Assembly: GCF_004364315.1 (NCBI RefSeq)
Contig: NZ_SOBR01000003.1
Location: 1-64,000, forward strand
Reading direction: 5' to 3'
Source: Chromohalobacter marismortui
Lineage (GTDB): Bacteria > Pseudomonadota > Gammaproteobacteria > Pseudomonadales > Halomonadaceae
DNA length: 64,000 bases
Shown: positions 30,374 through 40,333 of the stretch, in pieces
How the letters are laid out: the number at the start of each line of letters is the position of its first letter
Position numbering within the stretch: the first letter of the stretch is position 1
Program-made: the position numbers and the translations under genes
Notes under the pieces: model-generated
What the model was told of the DNA's origin: nothing
Databases searched by the model: none
Seen by the model: the letters and a program-made list of their open reading frames with translations, nothing else

Positions 30374-31666
30374 ATGCGCGTGAACGTGTATGGAAGCGAG
30401 CTATCGGCGGCCGTGGCGGCGGCAGCGCTCTCCTCGGTGGGACACCAGGTCGACTGGTGCCCGCATCCCGAGATGCCTTGGCAACGCCTGGAAAACGCCG
30501 AATGGCTGCTTCGCGAGCCGGGACTCAAGTCCCAGATCGATGCGGGATGTCGCTCGGGTCTGCTGCGCCTGGTCAGTACCCCCAAAGGAGAAGATGTCGA
30601 CATTCATTGGCTGGCGCTGGCCCCTGATCAACGCGATGCCGCCGAAGCCTATGTAGCCGATATTCCTGCCGCGCAAAGCACCCCGCTGGTCATCATCAAC
30701 AATTCCACGTTCCCGGTTGGCCATACCGAACGCCTCGAGGCGTTGCTCGGCCACGCCGCCCAGTCGGCCGTCGCCTTGCCCGACATGCTGGAAGAAGGCC
30801 GCGCCTGGGAGACCTTCACTCGACCGGCACGATGGTTGCTCGGCAGCGAAGATAGCCAGGCCACCGCGCAGGTACGCGAGCTGCTGCGCGCCTTCAATCG
30901 CCGCCGGGATGTGTTCCAGCTCATGCCGCGACGTGCCGCGGAACTCACCAAGTTGGCGATCATCGGCATGTTGGCGACACGCATCAGTTACATGAACGAG
31001 TTGGCGGGATTGGCCGATTCGCTGGATGTCGATGTCGAACATGTACGCCTGGGGATGGGGGCCGATAGCCGCATCGGTTTCGAATATCTGTACCCTGGTT
31101 GTGGATTTGGCGGGCCCAGCTTTTCGCGCGACCTCATGCGGCTGGCCGATGTCCAGCATGCCTCCGGTCGTGAGTCACTCCTGCTCGAGCATGTCCTCGA
31201 CATCAATGAGCAGAAAAAAGAGACGCTGTTCCGAAAATTCTGGCATCACTTCCATGGCCAGCTTTTCGAGCGCCGCGTGGCAATCTGGGGAGCGGCGTTC
31301 AAACCCGGTACGACCCGTATCGATCAGGCCCCCGTGCTGACCTTGCTCGATGCATTGCTGGCGCAAGGTGTCCATGTCAGCATTCACGACCCCGAGGCGT
31401 TGCCGGCGCTGCGTGAGCTCTACGAACAACATCCTCGTGTTCGCTTCTGCGACGATGATTTCTATGCCGCGTGCGAGGGGGCCGATGCCCTGATGCTGGT
31501 GACCGAATGGAAATGCTACTGGAACCCCAATTGGCGTCGCTTGAGCGAGCTGATGGCCACGCCGCTGATTCTTGATGGGCGCAATATCTTCGATCCCGAT
31601 TATGTCGCGGCGCGCGGTTTGATCTATCGCGGCATCGGCCGGCGGGCGGATCCCACGCATACCTGA
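30374..31666 (+). CDS. UDP-glucose 6-dehydrogenase-like protein, catalytic Cys position is Ser
   Basis: A 430-residue member of the UDP-glucose/GDP-mannose dehydrogenase family, with all three domains recognisable (KLAIIGMLATRISYMNEL central helix; FKPGTTRIDQAPVL; DGRNIFDPDYV). Two key features are degenerate: the N-terminal GxGxxG nucleotide motif reads YGSELSA, and the active-site GGSCFPKD block reads GGPSFSRD, putting S249 in place of the nucleophilic cysteine and R252 in place of lysine; K193 is kept. Its place behind galU fits UDP-glucose dehydrogenase, but oxidation of UDP-glucose is doubtful. Confidence 0.8.
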   Translation: MRVNVYGSELSAAVAAAALSSVGHQVDWCPHPEMPWQRLENAEWLLREPGLKSQIDAGCRSGLLRLVSTPKGEDVDIHWLALAPDQRDAAEAYVADIPAAQSTPLVIINNSTFPVGHTERLEALLGHAAQSAVALPDMLEEGRAWETFTRPARWLLGSEDSQATAQVRELLRAFNRRRDVFQLMPRRAAELTKLAIIGMLATRISYMNELAGLADSLDVDVEHVRLGMGADSRIGFEYLYPGCGFGGPSFSRDLMRLADVQHASGRESLLLEHVLDINEQKKETLFRKFWHHFHGQLFERRVAIWGAAFKPGTTRIDQAPVLTLLDALLAQGVHVSIHDPEALPALRELYEQHPRVRFCDDDFYAACEGADALMLVTEWKCYWNPNWRRLSELMATPLILDGRNIFDPDYVAARGLIYRGIGRRADPTHT

Positions 31667-31671
31667 GCGAC

Positions 31672-31697
31672 GCACGCCCCGTCATGGCGGGGCGTGC
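31672..31697 (+). terminator. Terminator between the ugd-like gene and sodB
   Basis: GCACGCCCCG and CGGGGCGTGC form a perfect 10-bp stem around a 6-base loop between two convergent genes. The U-tract is minimal (CTTG), so it may work as a bidirectional hairpin. Confidence 0.7.
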
Positions 31698-31738
31698 TTG
31701 CAAAGCGTCACGATCACCGTTTAGCTTGCGGCCCGCGC

Positions 31739-32320
31739 TCAGTCATCGAAGTTCTGAGCAATGAAGTCCCAGTTGATGACGTTCCACACGGCATCCAGAT
31801 AGCGCTGGCGAGCATTGCGATAGTCGATGTAGTAGGCGTGCTCCCAGACATCGATGGCCAATAGCGGGGTCTGGCCATGCGCGATAGGGCAGTCGGCATC
31901 GTCGGTGTTGCTGATGGCCACGCCACCCTCGGCGGTCTTGATCAGCCAGGTCCAGCCAGAGCCGAAATTACCCACGGCTTTGGCATTGAACGCTTCCTTG
32001 AACCGCTCGAAGGAACCGAACGCTGCCTTGATCGCATCACCCAACGCGCCCTTGGGCTCGCCGCCCCCTTGGGGGGAAAGGCAATGCCAATAGAATGTAT
32101 GGTTCCATACCTGGGCCGCCTGATTGAATATGACGCCGGAACTCGATTGAATGATCTCTTCGAGTGACGTGTTTTCGTGACAGCTGCCTTGGGTGAGTTC
32201 GTTGAGCTTGTCGATGTAGGCTCGGTGATGCTTGCCGTAATGATACGCCAGGGTTTCGGCGGAGATATGCGGTTCGAGCGCATTTTTTTCATACGGAAGG
32301 GCAGGCAGTTCAAATGCCAT
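31739..32320 (-). CDS. sodB: Superoxide dismutase [Fe]
   Basis: Dismutates superoxide in the cytosol. Metal ligands are visible: His in LAYHYGKHH, His in QVWNHTFYW, Asp and His in DVWEHAYYIDYRN. The residues QGGGEPKG and NVINWDF favour the iron form. 193 residues, identical to the usual size; start MAFELPALPYEKNALEP is canonical. It faces the ugd-like gene across the 31672 terminator. Confidence 0.95.
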   Translation of the reverse strand: MAFELPALPYEKNALEPHISAETLAYHYGKHHRAYIDKLNELTQGSCHENTSLEEIIQSSSGVIFNQAAQVWNHTFYWHCLSPQGGGEPKGALGDAIKAAFGSFERFKEAFNAKAVGNFGSGWTWLIKTAEGGVAISNTDDADCPIAHGQTPLLAIDVWEHAYYIDYRNARQRYLDAVWNVINWDFIAQNFDD

Positions 32321-32480
32321 GGTGTTCTCCTTGTAGCGTGGGAAACCTTACAATACCGAGTACCTGCGTCCTCAACGGCGCCCGATATCCTAGCACCGGC
32401 CCCGGTAAGCGCCAATTTCGCCACGCTCGTGTGATGCGCCTTGGGTTTTGACAAATAACGTAGTGAGACGAGAGCCGAGC

Positions 32481-33260
32481 ATGTCTGAACGATCCGAAGG
32501 AACACGCCAGGAACCGCGTATCGTGCCCGAACGCGATACCGATCCCATCGACGAGGGACGCCTCGACGATCGTCCACGCCGTCGCAGTAGCGGCACGCGT
32601 CGCCGCCGTTCGCGTGTTTGGCCGCTATGGTGTTTGACGCTACTTCTCATCATTGCCCTGGCCGGCGTCATCAGGATTTATTGGCAGGACCGCCAGGCCT
32701 GGCAGGCCCGACTTTCCAATCTCGAAGCACGTCAGAGCACATTCATGGACCGTCTCGAGGCCACCGGTAGCTCCTTGGATGCTTCCGGTGATAGCTTGCG
32801 TTCCGAACTGGACCGATTGAGGTCTGAACTTGACGCTTCTCGCGCCGTGATCGGCAACCTGGAAAACAAGGTGAACACACTGGAGGAGGGCGCGGGCACG
32901 CGCGATGCCTTGGCGTCGCTGCGTGACACCCAAGACATGCAGCAAACGCTCATCGGCGCCTTGCAAGCCTCGCTCAAGGCCCTGGAAAGTACCAGTGAGG
33001 ATTCGCGCGCTACCTTATCATCACGCCTGGAATCGCTTTCAACACGCCAGCAAGAATACGCTGCGCGGCTATCCAAGCAGCGTGAAACGCTTGACGCGCT
33101 GCAACAGAATCTCGACGATCTGAGCGCGCGTCTCGCCTCGCTATCCGGCAATCATGACACAGTGGCGAGCGAGATCGCTGACGTAAAGCGTAGCCTCAGG
33201 GAACTTCGTCAAGGACAAGTGGCTCTCAATGCCAGTGTTGAAGCGCTTTCTTCTCAATAA
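32481..33260 (+). CDS. Membrane-anchored coiled-coil protein of unknown function
   Basis: 259 residues with no recognised catalytic domain. An acidic then strongly basic cytoplasmic N terminus (RRRSSGTRRRRSRVW, about 35-49) is followed by one membrane helix (LWCLTLLLIIALAGVIRIYW, about 50-69) and a 180-residue coiled coil of heptad-like Leu/Ala-rich sequence running into the periplasm or cytoplasm. The positive-inside pattern puts the coiled coil outside the cytoplasm. It precedes tamA by 118 bases and could act in the envelope with it. ATG 32481 is preferred to an in-frame start at 32448. Confidence 0.8.
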   Translation: MSERSEGTRQEPRIVPERDTDPIDEGRLDDRPRRRSSGTRRRRSRVWPLWCLTLLLIIALAGVIRIYWQDRQAWQARLSNLEARQSTFMDRLEATGSSLDASGDSLRSELDRLRSELDASRAVIGNLENKVNTLEEGAGTRDALASLRDTQDMQQTLIGALQASLKALESTSEDSRATLSSRLESLSTRQQEYAARLSKQRETLDALQQNLDDLSARLASLSGNHDTVASEIADVKRSLRELRQGQVALNASVEALSSQ

Positions 33261-33378
33261 TCCCGCCACGCGATCTCACGACAAGGATTGAGTCAGTGAA
33301 AAGCAGCCGAGTGCAAATCCCGAGGTTCATTGCCCCGTCGCGACTAGACGTTGCCGATCTGCATCACCGGAAAGGTTG

Positions 33379-35211
33379 ATGTCGATGCGTCCCTCCATGA
33401 TACGACGCTTCCTGTGTGGGGCGACACTGAGCCTCGTCGCGTCCGGTGCCCATGCGCTGGATGCAACGGTGAAAGGGCTGGAAGGGCCTGCCGCCGAGAA
33501 TGTCGTTACCTTCCTGCGTCCGGTCGATAGCCAAGGGATCAGCAGGGAACGATTGGATAGCGAGGTGCGCCATCGCACTCAACGTGCGTTGCGTGCCTTC
33601 GGCTATTATTCACCCCAGATTGATACGGCATATCCCGATGGCACCTTCGCTGCCGGCGTCGTGGTCACCATCGACCCCGGTCCCCTGACGCATATCATTG
33701 AACTCGACGTGGGCATCGATGGCGATGCCGCTGATGATCCTGCCTTCGAGCGCGCACGCGACCACATGCCGCTCGAGGAAGGCGACGCATTACGCCATGC
33801 TCGTTATGAAAGCACCAAGAGTCGTTTCTCCACGCTGGCACTGGAACGCGGCTATTTCGATGCCAACTTTACGCAACAGCGCATGGAAGTGCGTCCCTGG
33901 GAAGCCAGTGCCCGTATTTTCCTGAGGATGAACAGCGGGCCACGTTATCATTTTGGCGCGATTCATTTCTCGGGAAGTCAGATCGAAGAAGCACGTCTAC
34001 GCCAAATGCTGCCGTTTGCAGAAGGTGATCCCTATCTGGCCGGGCAACTCGCCGAATACAACCAGCGTCTGGGCGAAACCGGCTGGTTTCGCGGCATCGC
34101 CGTACGACCGACCATCGACAGCGAAGGACGCGGCGCGAACACTGGGCAATGGTGGCAAGAAGCCACCGGGCGCGCGCCCGCGCTGATCAGTGGACCAGGC
34201 GTTGCCGCTGCACGACAGGTCCATGGCCAGCAGCGCACCGCCGTGCCGGTCGATGTCGACCTGATTCCCGCCGACCGTCACCAGTTCGAAACAGGCATTG
34301 GCTATGCCACCGACGTGGGGCCCCGCGTTCAATTCAGTTGGCAGATGCCGTGGCTCAACGACCGTGGCCACAGCCTGACCAACGCCTTGTATCTCTCGGG
34401 CCCCGAGCAACGCTTCAACGGTGAGTATCTGATCCCGTTGGAAGATCCGCTGCGCGATAGTTACCGCCTCAGCTATGGTCTGCGCAAACTCGACAACGAG
34501 GATACGCAGAGTCTGGAGAGTTCGGTCGAGTTGGCAAGACGCTGGGAGTTCGACAACGACTGGGCGCAAGAAGTCTATCTGCGTACCACATACGAGGATT
34601 TCACCCAGGCGGACCAGAACGATCAAGTCCTGCTGCTTTACCCGGGCATCAGTTGGAGCCGTACTCGCACACGGCAGCCTAGCTTCCCCATGTGGGGCGA
34701 TCGGCAGCGATTGACGCTAGAGATCTCCGATCCCAGCTGGGGGTCGGATGCACGCTTCGTGCGCTCGACGTTCGACTCGCAATGGATTCGCTCGCTGGGC
34801 CAGGATAACCGTTTCATCGGGCGCCTGAGCGGTGGCGCCATGGCCACCGACACCTTCGATAAGGTTCCACCGTCACTGCGCTTTTTCGCCGGGGGCGACC
34901 AAAGCGTGCGCGGTTACGGCTATGAGAGCCTGTCGCCGGAAAATCAAGACGGCGAGTTGCTGGGTGGTCAACATATGCTGACCGCCAGCGCCGAATATCA
35001 ACGACGGGTCACCGGCAACTGGTGGGGGGCGACCTTCATCGATACCGGCAATGCCTTCAATGAATGGTGGCCCCAGGAACTCAAGACCGGTGCCGGCATC
35101 GGCGTACGGTGGATTTCCCCCGTGGGTCCCGTGCGTTTCGATATCGCCCATCCGTTCGACAATCAGGAGGACGCGTGGCGTCTGCACTTCTCCATCGGGC
35201 CGGAATTCTGA
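33379..35211 (+). CDS. tamA: Translocation and assembly module outer-membrane protein TamA
   Basis: Omp85-family outer-membrane barrel that, with TamB, inserts outer-membrane proteins and helps move lipids. Signal peptide (MIRRFLCGATLSLVASGAHA) then three POTRA domains (about 25-265) and a 16-strand barrel. The conserved barrel motif RFFAGGDQSVRGYGYESL is present, and the protein ends in Phe (IGPEF). About 610 residues. Start ATG 33379 or 33385; the latter has better spacing to AAAGG at 33371. Confidence 0.93.
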   Translation: MSMRPSMIRRFLCGATLSLVASGAHALDATVKGLEGPAAENVVTFLRPVDSQGISRERLDSEVRHRTQRALRAFGYYSPQIDTAYPDGTFAAGVVVTIDPGPLTHIIELDVGIDGDAADDPAFERARDHMPLEEGDALRHARYESTKSRFSTLALERGYFDANFTQQRMEVRPWEASARIFLRMNSGPRYHFGAIHFSGSQIEEARLRQMLPFAEGDPYLAGQLAEYNQRLGETGWFRGIAVRPTIDSEGRGANTGQWWQEATGRAPALISGPGVAAARQVHGQQRTAVPVDVDLIPADRHQFETGIGYATDVGPRVQFSWQMPWLNDRGHSLTNALYLSGPEQRFNGEYLIPLEDPLRDSYRLSYGLRKLDNEDTQSLESSVELARRWEFDNDWAQEVYLRTTYEDFTQADQNDQVLLLYPGISWSRTRTRQPSFPMWGDRQRLTLEISDPSWGSDARFVRSTFDSQWIRSLGQDNRFIGRLSGGAMATDTFDKVPPSLRFFAGGDQSVRGYGYESLSPENQDGELLGGQHMLTASAEYQRRVTGNWWGATFIDTGNAFNEWWPQELKTGAGIGVRWISPVGPVRFDIAHPFDNQEDAWRLHFSIGPEF

Positions 35212-38200
35212 TCCGCGCACTGATTTATGTACCACTGTGGCTATTGGGGCTGGTGATGATGTTGCTCGGGGTGGCGTTGTCGCCCTGGGGAACTGAGTGG
35301 CTGGCGGATCAAGGCCAGGCACGCGGCTGGTATGAGGTCGACGAGGTCACTGGAGCACCGCTGGACACCTTGACATTGCGTGGCCTGCATCTCGATATTG
35401 GCACGCTCACCCTCGATATCGACCGGCTGCATCTGAGCTGGGCCGACGACTGCTTGCTCGACGGCAAGCTCTGCCTGCAGGGACTGCAAGTCAAGGGGGC
35501 ACACATTGCCCTGGCTTCCAGTGACGTCAGTGAGTCCCAAGCGGACGCCTCATCCGGCAGCGGAGGAATGCCCGCGCTCTGGTTTCCGTTTCCCATCGAA
35601 ATACGCGCCCTCGCGCTCGAGGATGTACGCGTCGATCTAGGCGATGGCACGCAACTGCAATGGAAGAAGTTCACCACTGGCGCGCGTATTGCCGGCAATG
35701 AGCTCACCTTGCTCCCGACGCACCTGGCGGGGGCGGCGTTATCTCTGCCGATGAGTGAAGGACAACGTCTGACCCAGGAGATGGCCTCGCCCGCCATCCC
35801 GGCAGGTACGATCGATGCGGCCTCACAAGCCTCAAGGAGTAGGCCTGGTGCCTCTGCAGAAGGGCTGGCGAACGATGGCTCCGCGGTGACCGGTGAGACG
35901 CCTGCGTCCCCTACAGAGACACCCGGTGCCAACAACCGCCTGACATTGCCCGAGATCGATGTGCCACTCGATATTCGTGCACCCAGTGTGGTGGTGACGG
36001 ATTTCGAACTTCAAGGCGCGACGCCGTATCACATCCAGCGCGCTTCGTTAGCATTGTCTGCTCACGACAGTCAGGTCGCCATCCACCGGCTACATGTGCG
36101 TAGCGATGACGGTGAGGCGGAGCTGGCCTTGAAGGCCACGCTGAGTGGCGATTATCCGCTCCGCGGCAGCCTGCAAACACATATCGCGCGCACGCCGTTG
36201 GCCGGTCAGCGGTTATCGTTGACGCTGGCGGGTTCCTTGGCCGACCTGGCGCTCGAACTCGACGCCAGCGGTCCGGTTACTGCAGACCTGGAGGCGACGC
36301 TCGACGCGCTAGCCCCCGAGCGGCCATTTTCCCTCTCGCTCACCGCACGCGATATCGTCTGGCCCTTGTCCGGGATGGGCGAGCTGTCTTCATTGGCAAG
36401 TTTCAAGCCGGGCGTACTGGCAGCGTCGCAACGTTTGACGCGCCCGCCCGCCATGTATCGCCTCGATACGTTGGATCTCGACGCCGAGGGCTCACTGGAT
36501 AGCTATCGCGTCGCCCTTGACCTCGCCGTCAGGGGCCAGGGACTACCTGCCAGCCATCTGACACTCGAGGGACACGGCGACAGGACGCGATTTGCCTGGT
36601 CACCACTGACATTGAACGCCGAAGGAGGCACGCTCACCGGACGCGGGCACGTGGATTGGTCGTCGGCGCTGGCGGTGGAGAGCGATCTTCAGCTCGACAA
36701 ACTGCCTGTCGGCGCGTTCACCGATGTCGTCGACGGAACGCTCAACGGCAAGGCACGCATCGGCTTCAACATGACCCCCCAGGGATGGCAGCTGCGTATC
36801 CCTCAATTGGCTATCGACGGCACTCTGCAGGACAGGGCCTTGCGCTTGAATGCCAAGCTCCAGGGCAACAGCCAGATGCAGTGGATGATCGATCAGCTAG
36901 ACCTGCGCCAGGGCGATAACCGCATCACCGCCGAGGGCCAAATCGGAAAACGCCTGTCCTTGCAGGCGCGTATCGAGGCACCGCAACTCGCCACTCTATG
37001 GCCCGGTCTCGGTGGCGCCTTGCAGGGCGAACTCGATGCCCAGGGCGCTCTCGCATCGCCACGTATCGATCTCACGCTGAGCGGCGATGCCTTGCACTAT
37101 CGGACACAGCAACTCCAGTCGCTGTCACTCACGGCCCATAGCGAAGGACTCGAAGATCCACGCGTGGACGCCCAAGTGAGTCTCGCTGGACTCGAGGCTG
37201 GCGGACAACGTGTCGATACCCTGGCTGCCACGCTCGAAGGGCGCTTATCTCAGCACATGCTGGATATCCAAGCCGAGCTGGGAGCCGGGATGCCAGTGTC
37301 TCGCGCGGCCCTCACTCTCGAGGGTGGGTACCAGCGGACGACGCAACACTACCAAGGCGTGTTGGCCCCGCTTGAGCTGGCCACCGAGTACGGTGACTTT
37401 TCCCTCGATGATCGCTTGAGCATTAACGCCGATCTGGCCGCCAGCCAAGTGATATTATCGCCGTTTTGCCTGGTCCGCGAGCAAGGCGGTCGAGTATGCC
37501 TCACCGAGCGTGCACGCCTTTCCGCCGCGAAGGGTGAGATCGCCCTGGCATTGCGTGACATGCCCATGGCGTTGTTCGCCGACCGGTTGCCCCCGGGGTG
37601 GCGTCTGGGGGGAGACACCCAAGGTGATGCTGTGCTGAGATGGCGTCATGCGGGTCAGTTCTGGAGCGCCAAAGGACAACTCAACAGCCAGTTGACGGTC
37701 ACCGGCGAGGATGCCAACGGCAACCCATGGCATCTTCCCGATAGCCGCCTGTCACTACGTTTCGATGCCACGCCGACGCGTGCCGATATGCAACTCACAC
37801 TCGATCAAGGAGATGCGGGCCAGCTGGACCTCACCCTGGGGATCGATGAGCCGCTTGGCGAAGGCGCTCTGGAAGGGCGTCTACGAGTCGACGATATCGC
37901 CTTTTCGCCCTACCGTCCGCTCGTCGAGGGACTTACCGAACTACATGGCGTTCTCAATGGCGATGTGACGCTGGGCGGCACCATACGCACCCCTGACGTG
38001 CAAGGTCGGTTGGTCGTCGATGAGGTCTCCATCCGCGGTGCGGCGACGCCGGTGGCGATAACCGATGCCCGCTTGGCGCTCGATCTCACAGGGCAGGGCG
38101 GACGGGTCGACGGGTTTGTGGCCGGTGAACAAGGGCGGCTGAATCTGGGCGGTGAGGTAGACTGGCAAGACCCCACGGCATGGCGTGCCCATCTGGAAAT

Positions 38201-39209
38201 CGAGGGACAGACGGATCCTCTCCGAGTGGACTTGCCACAGTTCGGACGCCTGCGCGTTGCGCCGGATCTCAGCCTCGACGCCAGCCCGGATCTCCTGCGC
38301 GTACGTGGCGACGTGAGGATACCCTGGGGACGTCTGGAAGTGGGCCAGATTCCGCCGTCCGCCGTCGCGCCCAGTAGCGACGAGGTCATCATCACCCGCG
38401 AAGAGGATGCTGCCCGGCAACAAGCCGAGGCATCGGGCAAACAGGGAGAGGCAACCGCCCAGGCGCTCTCCGAGGCCGGCATGGCACTGGATGTCAGAAT
38501 CACGCTCGACCTGGGACCGGACATTACCTTGGAGGCGTATGGCCTGGAAACACAACTGGAAGGCGAACTCGAAGTCCGTCAGGAAAGCGGACCGGTACAG
38601 CTGTTCGGCAATGTGCGACTCATCGATGGATCCTACACTGCATTTGGACAGGATTTGCTGATTCGTCAGGGGCAAATCCTGTTCAGCGGGCCGGCATCGC
38701 AGCCACGCCTGCAGTTCGAGGCGATTCGCAATCCCGATACCATCGAGGATGATGTCACGGCGGGATTGCGCGTCACCGGGCCCGCGCAGAATCCTCAGTT
38801 GAGCATCTTTTCGGAACCCGCGATGCCGGAAAGCCGAGCGCTTTCCTATCTGCTTAGAGGTAGGGCGCCTGGAGAAGGCGGCGGCGATGGCGCGCTGACC
38901 TCGGCGCTGATCGGACTCTCGCTGTCGCAGAGCGGCCGTGCCGTGGGCCAGCTTGGCCAGGCATTTGGGGTCGACGATTTAAGCCTCGACACCGCGGGCG
39001 CAGGCGAGGATAGTCAGGTCGTGGTCAGCGGCTATGTCTTCGATGACTTGAAAGTTAGCTATGGTGTTGGCATTTTCTCACCCATCGCCGAGTTGACACT
39101 TCGCTACCGCCTGATTCAAAACCTGTATTTGGAGGCTGTATCCGGCGCGGCTCAGGCGCTCGACGTGATCTATACCTTCAGCCTCGGGCGCAGCAGCGCT
39201 TCACCTTGA
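35175..39209 (+). CDS. tamB: Translocation and assembly module inner-membrane protein TamB
   Basis: AsmA-like giant spanning the periplasm, partner of TamA. One N-terminal membrane anchor (LIYVPLWLLGLVMMLLGVAL), then over 1200 residues of repetitive beta-strand and the C-terminal DUF490 domain (GQDLLIRQGQILFSGPASQP; GVGIFSPIAELTLRYRL). 1344 residues. The start is GTG 35175, inside tamA, with CAGGAGG at 35164-35170; no ATG suits. It overlaps tamA by 37 bases and ychJ by 32 bases. Confidence 0.93.
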   Translation: MASALLHRAGILIRALIYVPLWLLGLVMMLLGVALSPWGTEWLADQGQARGWYEVDEVTGAPLDTLTLRGLHLDIGTLTLDIDRLHLSWADDCLLDGKLCLQGLQVKGAHIALASSDVSESQADASSGSGGMPALWFPFPIEIRALALEDVRVDLGDGTQLQWKKFTTGARIAGNELTLLPTHLAGAALSLPMSEGQRLTQEMASPAIPAGTIDAASQASRSRPGASAEGLANDGSAVTGETPASPTETPGANNRLTLPEIDVPLDIRAPSVVVTDFELQGATPYHIQRASLALSAHDSQVAIHRLHVRSDDGEAELALKATLSGDYPLRGSLQTHIARTPLAGQRLSLTLAGSLADLALELDASGPVTADLEATLDALAPERPFSLSLTARDIVWPLSGMGELSSLASFKPGVLAASQRLTRPPAMYRLDTLDLDAEGSLDSYRVALDLAVRGQGLPASHLTLEGHGDRTRFAWSPLTLNAEGGTLTGRGHVDWSSALAVESDLQLDKLPVGAFTDVVDGTLNGKARIGFNMTPQGWQLRIPQLAIDGTLQDRALRLNAKLQGNSQMQWMIDQLDLRQGDNRITAEGQIGKRLSLQARIEAPQLATLWPGLGGALQGELDAQGALASPRIDLTLSGDALHYRTQQLQSLSLTAHSEGLEDPRVDAQVSLAGLEAGGQRVDTLAATLEGRLSQHMLDIQAELGAGMPVSRAALTLEGGYQRTTQHYQGVLAPLELATEYGDFSLDDRLSINADLAASQVILSPFCLVREQGGRVCLTERARLSAAKGEIALALRDMPMALFADRLPPGWRLGGDTQGDAVLRWRHAGQFWSAKGQLNSQLTVTGEDANGNPWHLPDSRLSLRFDATPTRADMQLTLDQGDAGQLDLTLGIDEPLGEGALEGRLRVDDIAFSPYRPLVEGLTELHGVLNGDVTLGGTIRTPDVQGRLVVDEVSIRGAATPVAITDARLALDLTGQGGRVDGFVAGEQGRLNLGGEVDWQDPTAWRAHLEIEGQTDPLRVDLPQFGRLRVAPDLSLDASPDLLRVRGDVRIPWGRLEVGQIPPSAVAPSSDEVIITREEDAARQQAEASGKQGEATAQALSEAGMALDVRITLDLGPDITLEAYGLETQLEGELEVRQESGPVQLFGNVRLIDGSYTAFGQDLLIRQGQILFSGPASQPRLQFEAIRNPDTIEDDVTAGLRVTGPAQNPQLSIFSEPAMPESRALSYLLRGRAPGEGGGDGALTSALIGLSLSQSGRAVGQLGQAFGVDDLSLDTAGAGEDSQVVVSGYVFDDLKVSYGVGIFSPIAELTLRYRLIQNLYLEAVSGAAQALDVIYTFSLGRSSASP

Positions 39210-39657
39210 GGCCACTGCCGCAGGGACACGCGGCATTGCGACCGATATCGAGGCGATGCCACTGGGCATCGCCGTCGACATAGAGCCATTGGCCAGCCTG
39301 GGGCGAAAACCGAAAGCGACTGGTTTCGGTAAGACGCTGAAAGCCATGGGTATCGATGAAGTCGGCGCTGAACGTCACCGTGCCGTTTTCGCCTCGTTGT
39401 GTGCTGTCATGGACCGTCAGCTTCAGCCAGCGAGCTCCGCTCGTGGCCAATGCCTCGCGCGGCGGGCATGTCACGGGATCCCAGGTAGCGATCAATACAC
39501 CGTATGCCTCGCGCGCGAAAGCACTGTAGCGTGCTCGCATCAGCGCTTCGGGTGTCTTGGCGCGGCGCGGATCCCCATGGATCGGCGCACAGCATTTTTC
39601 GAAACGCTCTGGCTGCCCACAAGGGCAGGTATCAAGCGCTTTTTTATTCATCGTCAT
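39178..39657 (-). CDS. ychJ: YchJ family SEC-C metal-binding protein
   Basis: A 159-residue UPF0225 protein with SEC-C zinc motifs at both ends: [13 protein letters not shown] near residues 10-23 and [13 protein letters not shown] near the C terminus. A NTF2-like domain lies between (RARYSAFA... ). Convergent and overlapping with tamB; its start lies 14 bases from the divergent msrA start. The function of YchJ is unknown. Confidence 0.92.
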   Translation of the reverse strand: MTMNKKALDTCPCGQPERFEKCCAPIHGDPRRAKTPEALMRARYSAFAREAYGVLIATWDPVTCPPREALATSGARWLKLTVHDSTQRGENGTVTFSADFIDTHGFQRLTETSRFRFSPQAGQWLYVDGDAQWHRLDIGRNAACPCGSGLKVKRCCARG

Positions 39658-39671
39658 GCGAGATTGTTCCT

Positions 39672-40307
39672 ATGTTGTCACAAGAATCGCTGGAGCTACC
39701 CACGCCGGCAACGGCCCTCGAAGGACGTGATACGCCTATACGTATCAGCGGCTTGCATTATGTCAACGGTCGCTCGATGTTGCCGCCCTTTCCGGAAGGG
39801 CACGAGGAGATCGTGCTGGGGCTGGGATGTTTCTGGGGTGCCGAGCGTTTGTTCTGGGAGATGCCCGGGGTCTATGTAACGGCGGTGGGTTATGCCGGTG
39901 GCCATACGCCCCATCCCACTTACGAGGAAACCTGCACCGGGCGTACCGGACACGCCGAAGTGGTCCACGTCGTGTTCGACCCCATCGAAATCGGGTTGCC
40001 TGAATTGCTGCGCGCCTTCTGGGAGGCACACGATCCGACCCAAGGCATGCGCCAGGGCAACGATATCGGCAGCCAATATCGGAGCGTCATCTACACCACC
40101 GATGAGCTACAGCGTCCGCTGGTCGACAAGAGCTTGCAGGAATACGACCAAGCCCTGCGCCAGCAGGAACTAGGACATGTCACCACGGAAGTGGCACCGC
40201 TCGAGGCTTTTTATTATGCCGAAGAGTACCACCAGCAGTACCTTGCCAAGAACCCGGCAGGGTACTGCGGCCTCAAGGGGACAGGCGTGGCCTGCCCGGT
40301 GACGTAA
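39672..40307 (+). CDS. msrA: Peptide methionine sulfoxide reductase MsrA
   Basis: Reduces methionine-S-sulfoxide. The active site is GCFWG with nucleophile C53, preceded by a 40-residue N-terminal extension; family blocks YAGG and TGHAEVV, YRSVIY, and resolving cysteines near the C terminus ([14 protein letters not shown]) are present. 211 residues, like E. coli MsrA. ATG 39672 has no clear Shine-Dalgarno. It is divergent from ychJ with only 14 bases between start codons. Confidence 0.94.
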   Translation: MLSQESLELPTPATALEGRDTPIRISGLHYVNGRSMLPPFPEGHEEIVLGLGCFWGAERLFWEMPGVYVTAVGYAGGHTPHPTYEETCTGRTGHAEVVHVVFDPIEIGLPELLRAFWEAHDPTQGMRQGNDIGSQYRSVIYTTDELQRPLVDKSLQEYDQALRQQELGHVTTEVAPLEAFYYAEEYHQQYLAKNPAGYCGLKGTGVACPVT

Positions 40308-40333
40308 AGCGCCAGACCCGCGTGCCTACGCCA

